The position numbers and the translations under genes are program-made. From an uncultured Boseongicola sp. (GTDB lineage Bacteria > Pseudomonadota > Alphaproteobacteria > Rhodobacterales > Rhodobacteraceae): a stretch of DNA of 48,317 nt. Shown piece by piece: positions 27,930 to 38,300 of the stretch. The notes under the pieces were generated by a model. It saw only the letters and a list, made by a program, of their open reading frames with translations, did no database searches and was not told the origin of the DNA. Position 1 is the stretch's first letter. Every line of letters starts with the position of its first letter. Location of the stretch: assembly GCA_905479635.1 (NCBI GenBank), contig CAJQNG010000034.1, forward strand, positions 1-48,317. Reading direction: 5' to 3'.

Positions 27930-29110
27930 GTCGGCTCCTCTGTGATCTTCTTAAATGGTCCATATGTGGTCAGGATTTCGATATCGCCTGACACGGCGCG
28001 CTTCTCGGCCTCAAGGTAGTCAGAAACCGCTGTAGAAAATCCTTCGTCTGCCATCCAATGCAACGAATGACATTCAACTGGTAAATATCCACGCGCCAGT
28101 TTGTGCTCGCCCTGCGCTCCGGCTTCAACCGCGCGCAATCCGTGTTTAATCGCGTAATCGATGGCCTGATAATAGCACAGTTCGAAATGCAGGCAGGGAA
28201 ACTGCTCGACTGCCCCCCAATAGCGTCCGAACAACACATCGCGTCCGATGAAATTCAACGCACCCGCAACGGGCCGCCCGTCCTCAAGGGCCAGAACAAG
28301 CAACATGTCATCGCGAAGCGTTTGCTGAGCGTGATCGAAGAACGACCGCGTCAGATAGGGCGTTCCCCACTTGCGCGCGCCGGTGTCCTGATAAAATTCC
28401 CAAAATGCATCCCAATGCTCGGGTCGCAAATCATTGCCCGAATACTGGACGATCTCGCCGCCAAAATCATGCGCCGTGCGTCGTTCTTTTCGGATTGTCT
28501 TTCGCTTGCGCGATGACAATGCCGCAAGGAAATCATCAAACGTCCCGTAGGCGTCGTTCACCCAATGGTATTGCTGGGTCACCCGATGCAAAAGGCCCAT
28601 TTCTGCGCCTCGTGTCGCTTCATCTTCCGTGCAAAACGTCGCGTGTGCCGAGCTAAGGCGGTTCTCCATCCCGACATGAAGCACCCCCTGCACCAAGGCT
28701 TGAAAGCCGCGATCCTCTTGGCCCGGCTTCGTCAAAAAACGCCGCCCCGTCGCAGGTGTAAACGGCACCGCAATCTGCAACTTCGGATAATACCGTCCGC
28801 CTGCCCGCTCCCAGGCATGCGCCCAGTTGTGGTCGAAGATATACTCGCCCTGGCTGTGACCCTTGGCATACATCGGCGCAACCGCGATGACCTCATCGCC
28901 CGCACGCGCCACCAGATGATGCGGCTGCCATCCCGTCCCGGGTCCCACCGATCCGCTATCTTCCAAAGCCCTCAGAAAACGATAGGTCGTGAAGGGATCA
29001 ATAGCGCGCGCGCCGTCGACCGCTTCCGGACATGCGCAAGCGTCCCAGACGTCCGGGTCGATCTCGGCCAGACCGCCAAGTACAGAAATTTCGATGTCAG
29101 ATGCGCTCAT
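27926..29110 (-). CDS. FemAB/GNAT-like acyltransferase (DUF482, PF04339 type)
   Basis: 394-residue cytosolic protein of the peptidogalycan-biosynthesis/FemAB-like family often annotated as a GNAT N-acetyltransferase. Characteristic segments are the N-terminal [18 protein letters not shown], the middle [19 protein letters not shown], and the end [20 protein letters not shown]. Substrate unknown. It overlaps the next gene (pterin dehydratase) by 4 bp and lies 49 bp after the phosphodiesterase gene, within a five-gene minus-strand run. Confidence 0.88.
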   Translation of the reverse strand: MSASDIEISVLGGLAEIDPDVWDACACPEAVDGARAIDPFTTYRFLRALEDSGSVGPGTGWQPHHLVARAGDEVIAVAPMYAKGHSQGEYIFDHNWAHAWERAGGRYYPKLQIAVPFTPATGRRFLTKPGQEDRGFQALVQGVLHVGMENRLSSAHATFCTEDEATRGAEMGLLHRVTQQYHWVNDAYGTFDDFLAALSSRKRKTIRKERRTAHDFGGEIVQYSGNDLRPEHWDAFWEFYQDTGARKWGTPYLTRSFFDHAQQTLRDDMLLVLALEDGRPVAGALNFIGRDVLFGRYWGAVEQFPCLHFELCYYQAIDYAIKHGLRAVEAGAQGEHKLARGYLPVECHSLHWMADEGFSTAVSDYLEAEKRAVSGDIEILTTYGPFKKITEEPT

Positions 29111-29159
29111 GCGTCTCTTCTCGCGGGTTGTTTCACAACTGGCGCGTACGACGTGCGAT

Positions 29160-29927
29160 TCAAGCCGTCAGACGCGGCAGATAGCCTTCAAAGGTGATAT
29201 TTTCCGCAATCAAACGCGCTTTTGCCTCTTGTTCAGACGATCGAATGGTCCAGCAGAGGATCCCTGCGCCGCGCGCCTTCAAGGCGCCCACACGACCACG
29301 ATCAAGATCGTTGCAATCATGGCTGATAAAACTTGCCCCTACCCGATCAAAATCGGCAATCGCGCGCAGTCCGACCAACACATCCTGCGACGCGGGGCCA
29401 CACCCCGGCGCAAAAGCGTCCGTCGTTAGTCCGCGCGGGATATCTGGCAGCAGCCTTTGCATCTCTGCCACGCTGTGGGGATTGAACGACATGACTGCGC
29501 ATTCGCCGCTGTAATCGCGAAGATCCCGCGCCACGGCTTGCTCCAAAGGCCCCACATCGGTGCCAAAAGCCCCATCCTGATCCTTAATTTCGACCAACAA
29601 CGGCACCTTGCCATCCACGAGGGCCAGAACCTCACGCAACGTCGGAATAGTGCCATCGGAGCCGGTCAACCGGATCGCAGTCAGCGCGGCTGCGGTTTTT
29701 TCCCGCACAAGCCCAGTCTCACCCGTCACCCGATCCAGCTTATAGTCATGAAAGGCCATCGCCTGCCCGTCAGCCGACAATTGAATATCAAGTTCAATGC
29801 CATAGCCTGCCGAAACCGCGGCCTGAAAAGACGCCATCGCGTTTTCGATACGACCGGCCCGCACATCGTGCAGTCCACGATGCGCCAGCGGCAACCGGAT
29901 CAGGGATTGAGGAAGCATGCGGGTCAT
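29160..29927 (-). CDS. ugpQ: Glycerophosphodiester phosphodiesterase
   Basis: 255-residue hydrolase that releases an alcohol and glycerol-3-phosphate from glycerophosphodiesters. The TIM-barrel markers are LAHRGLHD (catalytic His near 17), the metal-binding ELDIQLSADGQAMAFHDYKLDR (Glu, Asp and second His) and VEIKDQ. No signal peptide, so the cytoplasmic UgpQ type is more likely than the periplasmic GlpQ. The start overlaps the RidA stop by 4 bp. Confidence 0.92.
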   Translation of the reverse strand: MTRMLPQSLIRLPLAHRGLHDVRAGRIENAMASFQAAVSAGYGIELDIQLSADGQAMAFHDYKLDRVTGETGLVREKTAAALTAIRLTGSDGTIPTLREVLALVDGKVPLLVEIKDQDGAFGTDVGPLEQAVARDLRDYSGECAVMSFNPHSVAEMQRLLPDIPRGLTTDAFAPGCGPASQDVLVGLRAIADFDRVGASFISHDCNDLDRGRVGALKARGAGILCWTIRSSEQEAKARLIAENITFEGYLPRLTA

Positions 29928-30388
29928 TCGATCTCAAAAATACCTTCGATTTCGACAGCAACATTAAACGGCAATGCGCCCGCGCTTACGGCCGAACGGG
30001 CATGACGCCCAGCATCCCCCAACAGCGCCACCAACAAATCCGAAGCCCCATTCACCACCGTCGGCTGATCGCCGAATTCCGGTGTCGAGTTCACAAACCC
30101 CGTCAGTTTCACAACGCGCTTCAGCCGCGAAATATCGCCACCACAGGCCTTCTTGGCCTGCGCCAAAAGCGCCAGAGCACAGGTCTGAGCCGCCTTCGCT
30201 GCCTCTTCGGCCGTCAGGTCTGCCCCAACTTTACCTGTGATCAACCCGTCCGCATTCATCGACACCTGCCCCGAGACATAGACGGTGTTCCCAACCACCA
30301 CAAAAGGCACATAATTGGCTTGCGGCGCTGGCGCATCTGGAAGCGAAAGGCCAAGGTCCGCCAGGCGTTGATCAAAGTTTGAGCTCAT
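29924..30388 (-). CDS. RidA family (YjgF/YER057c/UK114) protein
   Basis: 154-residue member of the RidA family, whose best-known members hydrolyse reactive imines and enamines formed by PLP enzymes. The family fold is visible from VVGNTVYVSGQV to the C-terminal HARSAVSAGALPFNVAVEIEG, which holds the Arg that binds the substrate carboxylate. It is slightly longer than RidA itself, so it is likely a subgroup member. First gene of a minus-strand run with the phosphodiesterase. Confidence 0.9.
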   Translation of the reverse strand: MSSNFDQRLADLGLSLPDAPAPQANYVPFVVVGNTVYVSGQVSMNADGLITGKVGADLTAEEAAKAAQTCALALLAQAKKACGGDISRLKRVVKLTGFVNSTPEFGDQPTVVNGASDLLVALLGDAGRHARSAVSAGALPFNVAVEIEGIFEIE

Positions 30389-30604
30389 CTAGAATTTCCT
30401 TCTTTGGGCGTTTCGTACCGCAATTGCCGCAAAATCGCCCCTGTTTCCCTGCTATCAGCATGATTTCGCGCAGCCGCGCCTGTCTGGCAACACTTAACGC
30501 GCATTTGCGTGAATTTGTACTCCTACCACCTGTTCTTTAACTGAAAAACACATATGTATCCGCTTAATGTCTCTGCTGATTAAAACAAACGATTTGGTCT
30601 GATT

Positions 30605-31378
30605 TTGCTGCCCACACGTATTTCCCCAAAGCGCGCTTTGGCCATTGGCCTTGGTTTGGCGCTTCTTACCGCCTGTTCTGTACCGGAACCGGGCACTGAT
30701 GTGCATGACCCATACGAATCCGTGAACCGGGCTACGCATTGGGTAAATGGCGAACTTGACCGCTCGGCGTTACGGCCGGCCAGCCAAGTCTATGGCACCT
30801 TGGTTCCAGGCCCTGTTCGCCGCTCGGTCGATAACGTTGCAGACAATCTCGGGATGCCCAGCGCTGTGATGAACAAAGTCATGCAAGGGGACATTGGCGA
30901 CGCCATCCACAACACAGCGCGTTTCGCGGTGAACACAACGCTTGGCCTTCTTGGGCTGTTCGACCCGGCCTCGGACATGGGTCTTGAGGCCCGCGACAGC
31001 GGTTTCGCCGATACGCTTGCCGTCTGGGGCGCCAGCGAAGGCGCCTATCTCGTGCTGCCGGTCTTTGGCCCGTCAACAGAACGCGACACGGCGGGTCTTG
31101 TCGTCGATATTCTGACCAACCCGATCGGCACGGTCCTTGGCCCAAAACTTGGCAGCCAAGCCGAAGACGCCAACCTCGACTTCACAATTGCCTCAACGCT
31201 GAATAGCCGCTTCGAGTTGACGGAAGCCTTCGACACCATTCTCTACGACAGCGCCGACAGCTACACACAATTGCGCTTGTTTTATCTCGATTCGCGCCGT
31301 TTCTCGCTGGCAAGCACCTCAGACGACGCAACCGTCGATCTATACGGCGACCTGTATGAAGGATTGTATGATGAGTAA
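30605..31378 (+). CDS. mlaA: Outer-membrane lipid asymmetry lipoprotein MlaA (VacJ)
   Basis: 257-residue lipoprotein that removes mislocalised phospholipids from the outer leaflet of the outer membrane. The lipobox LLTAC ends a short signal peptide (lipidated Cys near residue 23). Family segments include DPYESVNRATHWVN, DNLGMPSAVMNKVMQGD and LFDPASDMGLE. The only reasonable start is TTG 30605; no ATG or GTG precedes the lipobox in frame, and an in-frame stop lies at 30581-30583. The stop overlaps the mlaC start, so the two are coupled. Confidence 0.93.
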   Translation: MLPTRISPKRALAIGLGLALLTACSVPEPGTDVHDPYESVNRATHWVNGELDRSALRPASQVYGTLVPGPVRRSVDNVADNLGMPSAVMNKVMQGDIGDAIHNTARFAVNTTLGLLGLFDPASDMGLEARDSGFADTLAVWGASEGAYLVLPVFGPSTERDTAGLVVDILTNPIGTVLGPKLGSQAEDANLDFTIASTLNSRFELTEAFDTILYDSADSYTQLRLFYLDSRRFSLASTSDDATVDLYGDLYEGLYDE

Positions 31379-31967
31379 CCTGACACGCCGCACAACGCTT
31401 GCAGGCCTTCTGGCGACGATGGGCCTTGCATCAAGCCCCGCCTTCGCTCTGGCCACAGCCGAAGCTCGTTCGTTGATTGACGATGTCGTCGCGCGGATCA
31501 CTTCGGTGATCAATTCCGGCAAATCAGAATCCGCGATGTATCGCGATTTCGAGGTGATCTTTAACCGTTATGCGGACGTCCCGACAATCTCACGCTCGGC
31601 GCTCGGGCCCCCGGCCCGAAGTGCCAGCAGCCAACAGCTCAACCAGTTCTCTGATGCCTTCGCCGGATATCTTGCCCGCAAATACGGCAAACAGTTCCGT
31701 GACTTTATCGGTGGCGAGATCATCGTGCAAAGCGCGCGCCAGGTGAAAAGCTTTCAGGAAGTGCAGTGCGTCGCCAAGCTTCGCGGCCAGTCACCGTTCA
31801 GTGTCACTTTCATGGTGTCGGACAGGTCTGGTTCGGACAGGTTCTTTGATCTTTTGATCGAAGGCATCAGCCTTTTGAAATCAGAGCGCGCCGAAATCGG
31901 TGCAATGCTCGACAAGCGCGGTGGCAATATCGACGCTTTGATCAGCGATTTGAAAAGCGCGGGCTAA
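31371..31967 (+). CDS. mlaC: Phospholipid-binding periplasmic protein MlaC (Ttg2D)
   Basis: 198-residue periplasmic shuttle that carries phospholipids between MlaA and the inner-membrane MlaFEDB transporter. A signal peptide with a twin-arginine stretch (TRRTTLAGL) ends near AFA (residue 24). Conserved features are FNRYADVPTISRSALG and LARKYGKQFRDF. I choose ATG 31371 for its 7-base distance from GAAGGA; ATG 31368 would add one residue. The inner-membrane genes mlaFED are not in the window. Confidence 0.9.
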   Translation: MSNLTRRTTLAGLLATMGLASSPAFALATAEARSLIDDVVARITSVINSGKSESAMYRDFEVIFNRYADVPTISRSALGPPARSASSQQLNQFSDAFAGYLARKYGKQFRDFIGGEIIVQSARQVKSFQEVQCVAKLRGQSPFSVTFMVSDRSGSDRFFDLLIEGISLLKSERAEIGAMLDKRGGNIDALISDLKSAG

Positions 31968-32647
31968 GACCGGGGGCAAGCCATACGCGCAACCGTCATA
32001 TGCCGTTTGCGCCCAAACCCTGGTCGCCGTTCAACTTCAAACCCTGCTTCAGCCAACCCGCGGCGGATCGCGCCCGCTGCGGAATACGTCGCGGCGGTGC
32101 CACAGGGCGCCGTATGCCGGGCAACGGCATGCAACAACTCCGGCTCCCAAAGCTCTGGATTGCGCGCCGGTGCAAAGCCATCCAGATACCACGCATCCGC
32201 GAGCCCATCCCACGCAGGCACCGACTGGCGTGCATCGCCTTCGATAATCTCCAAGACGACGCCCGGGGTTCTGACGGAAAGCCGCCCCTCCCCGCGCGCC
32301 GCTAACAAAGGCGCTGCAAACTCCGCCAAAGTCGGAAACACGGACAGCGCGCGCGCCATATCATCCGCCGCCATCGGAAATAGCTCAAACGACGTGAACC
32401 GCAGCGTGCCAGGCTTCCCGGATGCCACCCAAGCCGCCCATGTCGCAAGAAAATTCAGACCTGTGCCGAACCCCAGTTCGGCAACCTGAAACTCATCCTC
32501 AAAACGCGCGGGCAGCCCGTTACCTGCAAGAAAAACATGACCCGTCTCGGCCAAACCGTCCTCAAGCGAGAAGTAAGGGTCCTCGAAACGGGTGGCGATC
32601 GGCACATTTCCGCGCCAACTGAGCTCTGGATGCTGGTGTGAAGCCAC
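31964..32647 (-). CDS. mnmD: tRNA mnm5(s2)U34 methyltransferase, MnmD (MnmC N-terminal domain)
   Basis: 227-residue SAM-dependent methyltransferase equivalent to the N-terminal half of bifunctional MnmC, expected to finish the wobble-uridine modification of certain tRNAs. It has the opening RFEDPYFSLEDGLAETGHVFLAGN in pieces typical of the family, the SAM motif ELGFGTGLNFL, and DAWYLDGFAPARNPELW. The frame is open far upstream, but that part overlaps the neighbouring gene and is not family-like. GTG 32647, behind AGGG, gives a normal length. It is divergent to a DAO-family oxidase, the other half of MnmC. Confidence 0.87.
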   Translation of the reverse strand: MASHQHPELSWRGNVPIATRFEDPYFSLEDGLAETGHVFLAGNGLPARFEDEFQVAELGFGTGLNFLATWAAWVASGKPGTLRFTSFELFPMAADDMARALSVFPTLAEFAAPLLAARGEGRLSVRTPGVVLEIIEGDARQSVPAWDGLADAWYLDGFAPARNPELWEPELLHAVARHTAPCGTAATYSAAGAIRRGLAEAGFEVERRPGFGRKRHMTVARMACPRS

Positions 32648-32702
32648 GTTTCGCCCTAAATCGCTTGGAAATACCTTCAGACAGTCGCAACAGGAGCCCA
32701 AC

Positions 32703-33737
32703 TTGGCAACGGTCGATCTTACAGTGCGCGGCGCAGGCATATTTGGTCTCGCGACCGCATGGACTGCTCTGAAGCGCGGGGCAAACGTGCGTGTGATTGA
32801 CCCGAATGGCGCAGGTTCAGGTGCCTCCGGAGGCATCGTCGGTGCGCTCCAGCCGCATACGCCAGACGTCTGGAACGAAAAGAAGCAATTCCAACTCGAC
32901 GCTCTGCTCATGGCCCCCGACTTCTGGCACGAGATTGAAGCGACCTCAGGCATCTCAACCGGGTTCGCAAAGGCCGGACGGCTGCAACCGCTCGCAGGGG
33001 AACGCGAAGTTGTCATGGCCCGCGCCCGCTCAAAAGGCGCTGCCGAATTCTGGGGTAACGCCGCGATCTGGGAGGTTATAGAAGCTGACGCCGCGGGCGA
33101 CTGGCGACCCCCAAGCGATACAGGCCTTTATATCCACGACACGTTGTCTGCCCTTATCCACCCAAGACGTGCCTGCGCAAGCCTCACGGCCGCCATTAAA
33201 GCCCGCGGAGGCGAGGTCACGACGCAAGGCGACGACGACGGCGCAATCCTTTGGGCCACCGGATGGAAAGGTCTCGGCGACCTGAACACCGCCTTTGGCA
33301 AGCTGATGGGCACTGGGGTCAAAGGTCAGGCCGCGCTCTTGCACCACGAGGCAGCTGGAAGGTCCCAGATTTTCGCAGGCGGCATCCATTTTGTGCCACA
33401 TCAGGACGGCACCGTGGCCATAGGCTCCACCTCTGAACGAGAGTTCAGCGATCCACACAGCACCGACCAAATGCTCGACGACGTCGTCCGGCGCGCCATG
33501 GAACTGATGCCTGTCCTGAAAGGGGCGCGCATCGTAGAACGCTGGGCCGGCGTACGCCCCCGCGCCAAAAGCCGCGCGCCCCTTCTTGGAGCATGGCCAG
33601 ACCGCACCGATCACTTTGTCGCAAACGGGGGCTTCAAAATCGGCTTCGGCGTGGCACCGATGGTGGCCCAAACAATGTGTGACCTCATTCTAGACGGCAA
33701 AGACGCAATCCCCGACGGCTTTCGTCTGACCGCCTGA
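32703..33737 (+). CDS. FAD-dependent oxidoreductase (DAO family), possible MnmC1 partner
   Basis: 344-residue flavoprotein with an N-terminal dinucleotide motif VRGAGIFGLATAW (about 8-20), SGASGGIVGALQPHTP, and the C-terminal FAD-contact region GARIVERWAGVRPRAKSRAPLLG. This is the D-amino-acid-oxidase/glycine-oxidase fold that also makes the C-terminal half of MnmC, which removes carboxymethyl from cmnm5U. Start TTG 32703 lies six bases after AGGAG. Its position, 55 bp from the divergent mnmD, favours a split MnmC; a generic amino-acid oxidase is the alternative. Confidence 0.88.
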   Translation: MATVDLTVRGAGIFGLATAWTALKRGANVRVIDPNGAGSGASGGIVGALQPHTPDVWNEKKQFQLDALLMAPDFWHEIEATSGISTGFAKAGRLQPLAGEREVVMARARSKGAAEFWGNAAIWEVIEADAAGDWRPPSDTGLYIHDTLSALIHPRRACASLTAAIKARGGEVTTQGDDDGAILWATGWKGLGDLNTAFGKLMGTGVKGQAALLHHEAAGRSQIFAGGIHFVPHQDGTVAIGSTSEREFSDPHSTDQMLDDVVRRAMELMPVLKGARIVERWAGVRPRAKSRAPLLGAWPDRTDHFVANGGFKIGFGVAPMVAQTMCDLILDGKDAIPDGFRLTA

Positions 33738-33774
33738 CCCCGTTCACCCTTTCAAAAATATCTCGGGCGCGCGC

Positions 33775-33791
33775 GTGGGGCAGCGCCCCAC
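33775..33791. terminator. Hairpin between convergent genes
   Basis: A perfect 7-bp stem (33775-33781 with 33785-33791, loop AGC) sits between the convergent oxidase and dehydratase genes. No clear T-run follows directly on either strand, so termination is only suggested. Confidence 0.4.
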
Positions 33792-33806
33792 AAAACCCCT
33801 CAAGGT

Positions 33807-34589
33807 TCACCGCGCCTCAGCCGTCATCGAAACCCGCCGACGTGATCCTTCGACCCAATACCGATCCCCCGCCCGGCAAAGCCAGGCAACATCCCCCAAA
33901 ACCAGGGGGGCAGTCGCGCGGAAAGAAAACGCGGTCACCGCCCCAAGATGCTCGGCGGCAAACAATGCCAGCAAGGTCGCCAAAAGCGGACCATGCACAA
34001 CAATACCGCCATACCCTGCATCCCTCGCATACTCGACATCATAGTGGATGCGATGCGCATTGAACGTCAGTGCCGAGAACCGGAACAGCGTTGCGGCATC
34101 CAGTTTCAAAGCGCGCCGCTCATCCGCCTCGCCTGTTTCAACCAGGCCTTGCGGGGTTGCGCTTCCCGCTTCGCGGTACACAAGGTCCTGATCCTCGGTC
34201 AGAACCAAGGCGCCGCGCTGAAAGACTTCATGACGCATGGTGACGAAATCAAGCTTGCCGCTGCGCCCTGATTTTCGGGTCATCCCAACGGGGCGGGAGA
34301 GTTTCTTGGCCGCCACGCCAGCGCGAAAGGGCGCATGCCATTGCACGCGGCCACCCGCCCACATCCGCATCGGCAATTCCGACAATGGCTTGCCGATGCC
34401 CGCATCTTGATGCCCGTCAACGCCCAAGGCCTCACGCCCGGCAGGATTCCAAAAATATGCCAAATGTGCGAACGGCGGCAGTATCGCGCCAACATCAACC
34501 GGGCACGCCTGCCCCAAGGTAGCGAACCATGCCTCGGCGCGCGCCGGGTCGATACGGTCGTTCAGTGTTAATGTTTCAGCGAGGCTCAT
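33807..34589 (-). CDS. HTD2/FAS1-like acyl dehydratase (MaoC superfamily)
   Basis: 260-residue double-hotdog protein resembling 3-hydroxyacyl-thioester dehydratase HTD2 and mesaconyl-CoA hydratase-type enzymes. The N-terminal half has PPFAHLAYFWNP and RMWAGGRVQWHAPF; the C-terminal half has the hydratase-2 signature FRFSALTFNAHRIHYD followed by GIVVHGPLLATLL. The Asp/His pair normally needed for hydration is present as N-AHRIHYD. Substrate is unknown. Single gene, convergent to the oxidase. Confidence 0.87.
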   Translation of the reverse strand: MSLAETLTLNDRIDPARAEAWFATLGQACPVDVGAILPPFAHLAYFWNPAGREALGVDGHQDAGIGKPLSELPMRMWAGGRVQWHAPFRAGVAAKKLSRPVGMTRKSGRSGKLDFVTMRHEVFQRGALVLTEDQDLVYREAGSATPQGLVETGEADERRALKLDAATLFRFSALTFNAHRIHYDVEYARDAGYGGIVVHGPLLATLLALFAAEHLGAVTAFSFRATAPLVLGDVAWLCRAGDRYWVEGSRRRVSMTAEAR

Positions 34590-34629
34590 AGCCGCGAAAC
34601 TAAATCCGCGCGCGCCAAGCTACAAGCGG

Positions 34630-35166
34630 TCACACACCGCGCGCGATCTCGGCCTTCAACGCCACGATAATATCTGCCACTTGCGCATCAACGCGCTCTG
34701 AAACCAGGCGTCCCTCGGCATCGAACGCCGTGCCAGAGCCCGCCAACAAAACTTCCATCGCCAAAACCCGCGCGCGAAACGGCGTCATCGCAAGACGCAA
34801 CGCATAATTTGCCCGCGCGCCACCTGCACGACCCGCTGCCGCGGCCATGAGCACAACGGGTTTATGCGCCCAGGGACGCCCTTCAACCCGGCTGATCCAA
34901 TCCAGTGCATTCTTAAGAACCCCTGAAAACGACTGATTGTATTCGGGCGTCGAAATCACAACCGCCTCAGCCAAAGCGATCTGATCTGCTAAAATCTGCA
35001 CCGACGCAGGCACCCCGGATGCGGCCTCTTCGTCGCCGTCATAAAGCGGCAATCGAATATCCGCCTCGACGTAGTCACCGCCAAAATGGCGACCCGCCTC
35101 GCGGATTAGCTTCCGGTTCGTGGCTTGCGCCCGAAGGGACCCTGAAATTCCAAGCAGCACTGACAC
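34630..35166 (-). CDS. NADPH-dependent FMN reductase family protein
   Basis: 178-residue flavodoxin-like oxidoreductase. The FMN-phosphate loop SGSLRAQATNRKL is at about 9-21, TPEYNQSFSGVLKNALDW at about 73-90, and VVLMAAAAGRAGGARANY follows. These are typical of chromate reductase/azoreductase-type (ChrR/YieF) proteins, which reduce quinones and similar acceptors. Physiological substrate not known. Confidence 0.9.
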   Translation of the reverse strand: MSVLLGISGSLRAQATNRKLIREAGRHFGGDYVEADIRLPLYDGDEEAASGVPASVQILADQIALAEAVVISTPEYNQSFSGVLKNALDWISRVEGRPWAHKPVVLMAAAAGRAGGARANYALRLAMTPFRARVLAMEVLLAGSGTAFDAEGRLVSERVDAQVADIIVALKAEIARGV

Positions 35167-35359
35167 GCCTCATTGCAAAAATTCCTCTTGCCGGACCTAA
35201 TCCAGAACGTGCCTTTCGCAAGGGAATTCGCGAAAAAGCCCAACATCTTGTGGATAATTGCCGATATACCCACCTTCGCTTGCGTCTGACATTGACTCCC
35301 CTTCGCGCAGACCGGACACTTGGGGACCGGAATCACCCAAGTCCAAAGGCCAAACCCCC

Positions 35360-38300
35360 TTGCGCTTCTCCCGACTGCGTCTCAACGGCTTCAAAAGCTT
35401 CGTCGACCCGACCGATCTTGTCATCGCGGACGGGCTGACTGGTGTTGTCGGCCCGAACGGTTGCGGCAAGTCGAACCTGTTGGAGGCGCTCCGCTGGGTC
35501 ATGGGCGAAAACCGCCCCTCGGCAATGCGCGGCGGCGGCATGGAAGATGTGATCTTCGCCGGGGCCTCAACCCGCCCGGCCCGCAATTTCGCCGAAGTCG
35601 GGCTGATCATCGACAATTCCGAGCGCCTTGCGCCAGCTGGCTTCAACGAAAACGACGGGCTTGAGATTATCCGCCGCATCACACGGGATGCAGGCTCTGC
35701 CTACAAAGTGAACACCAAAGACGTCCGTGCCCGTGACGTGCAGATGTTGTTTGCCGACGCGTCCACCGGCGCGCATTCGCCGGCACTTGTCCGCCAGGGA
35801 CAGATTTCCGAGCTGATCAACGCCCAACCCAAAGCACGCCGCCGTATTCTTGAGGAAGCCGCTGGTATTTCGGGCCTTTACCAACGCCGCCATGAAGCTG
35901 AATTAAAGCTTAAAGGCGCCGAAACAAACCTTACCCGCGTTGACGACGTCATCGAACAGCTCGCCAACCAACTGGCATCGCTCGCGCGCCAGGCCCGTCA
36001 AGCCAAGCGTTACCGTGAGATCGGCGGGCAATTGCGCCATGCCGAAGGCTTGTTGCTTTATCTCAAATGGCGCGAAGCCGAAGACGCGCGCATAGCCACC
36101 GAAACCGACCTTGCCGAGCGCACCCGCGCAACGGCCGAGGCCGAACGGATGGCGCGAACGGCCACCGGCGAGCGCGCCAAGGCCGAAGAGGCTCTGCCGC
36201 AGTTGCGCGAAGAAGAAGCTATCGCCGCTGCACTTCTTCAACGCGTTCAGGTCCAGATTGCTCAGCTTGACGAAGACGAGGCCCGCGCCAAGCGTGCCAT
36301 CGAAATGCTTCAGGCGCGGATTGCGCAACTCACTGCCGACGCCGACCGCGAAACGGCCCTCAACTCCGATGCAGGAGAAACTCTCGCGCGGCTCACTGCA
36401 GAAACAGCCGCGCTTGACCGCGAAAGCGAAGGCTTCGACGACGCCGTGGACGCAGCCTCCAAGGAAGCCCACGAAGCCGCCCGCATCCTTCATAACCGCG
36501 AAAACGATCTGTCCACTTTGACCGAAGACGTTGCCCGTCTTGCTGCACGCCACCAGTCGGCGCAACGGCTGCGCGACGACGCCAAAACGACACTTTCCCG
36601 CAGTGAAGCCGCCGAAGAAAAGGCCCGTGACGAAGCAAAGTCTTCAGAACAAGACCTCGCAACTGCCGCCACTGCTTTCGCCGCCGCAGAAGTTGCGCTT
36701 GCAGCCGCCAGCGAAGCCGCCAATTCCGCGGAAGCCGCACTCGTGGCCTTTGATGACGCCCGAGAAGGGGCGCAATCGCGCGAGTCCAATGCGCGCGCGG
36801 AACGTGCCTCGGCAGAAGGCGAAGCAAAGGCCCTGCAGGCCGAAGTTTCAGCATTGGCCAACCTGGTAAACCGCGACACGGCCGAGGGCGGTCAGGTCAT
36901 GGACCTTCTTTCGGTCAAATCCGGCTACGAAAAGGCTCTCGGCGCGGCTCTTGCCGATGACTTGCGCGCGCCCGCGATTGAAGACGACGACCCGTCTGGC
37001 TGGGCCTCGCTTCCGGGCTACGCCAAACCGCAATCGCTCCCTCTTGGGGTCGCGGCATTAACCAATTACGTGAGCGTCCCGCAGGTCCTCGCCCGTCGCC
37101 TTGCGCAGGTTGGTCTCATCAACCGCAATGACGGCCCGGGCCTTCAGGCCGATCTGCTTCCTGGACAGCGCCTTGTATCCATCGAAGGTGATCTTTGGCG
37201 CTGGGACGGGTTCCGCGCCGGATCGGGCGATGCCCCGTCCGCTGCTGCACTACGGCTTGAGCAACTGAACCGCCTTGAAGAACTGAAGCAGGGTTTGGAA
37301 TCCGCCACCGCCCGCGCCGACGGAACCGCCCGCGCGCACGAGCATCTGAAGGGCGAACTCGAAGCACTGGCGAGCAAACTGTCCGAAGCCCGCGATGCCC
37401 GTCGCGCCGCAGATCATGCCCTTGCCGAAGCCAACCGAAGCCTCTCGCGCGCCGAAGCCGACCGCAACATCTCTGCTGGAAAACGCGATGCCGCAGACCT
37501 TGCGACGGCGCGCCACGGAGACGAAGCCACGGCCGCCCGTCAGCGACTGCAAGACGCCGAGCGTTCGCTGGAAAGTCTCGACGATCTTGATGCCCTGCGC
37601 GCCACGTCCGAAGACCTGAAGGTTACGGTGGAAGCCGCGCGGATGACGATGATGGCCAGGCGCTCATCGCATGACGAGCTGAAGCGGGACGGCGAAGCCC
37701 GCAAGAGCCGCCTCGCCGCCATCGTGCGCGAACGCGAAACCTGGCAAAAGCGCCTCGAAAGCGCGGAAACCCGGATCGCGGAACTTGCCAGCCGCCGCGA
37801 AACCGCCGGGGTCGAGCTTGCCGAAGCAGAAGGCACGCCCGGGCGCATCGCCGCAGATCGCGACCGCCTTGCGGACACGCTTGCAGGCGCGCAGACGCGC
37901 CGTCGTAGCGGCGCCGATGCACTGGCCTTGGGCGAAACCGCCGAGCGCGACGCAAAAGATACCGAACGCCAATCCGAACGCGACGCCTCTGCTGCGCGTG
38001 AAGCGCGCGCCGCGGCCGAAGCCCACGCACAAGCCGCCCGCGAAACCGTCACCCACGCCGCCGAGCGTATTGTCGAAGAACAAGAAACCACGCCTGAAAA
38101 GCTTCTTGAAACGCTTGAGGCCGACCCCGAACAACTGCCTTCGGCTGAGAAAATTGAAGCCGACGTCTTGCGTCTGCGCCGCAACCGGGACGCCCTTGGC
38201 GCGGTGAATTTGCGCGCCGAAGAAGACGCCCGCGAGGTCGATGAAGAACACACCAACCTTGTTGCCGAAAAAACCGACTTGGAAGATGCGATCCGCGCCC

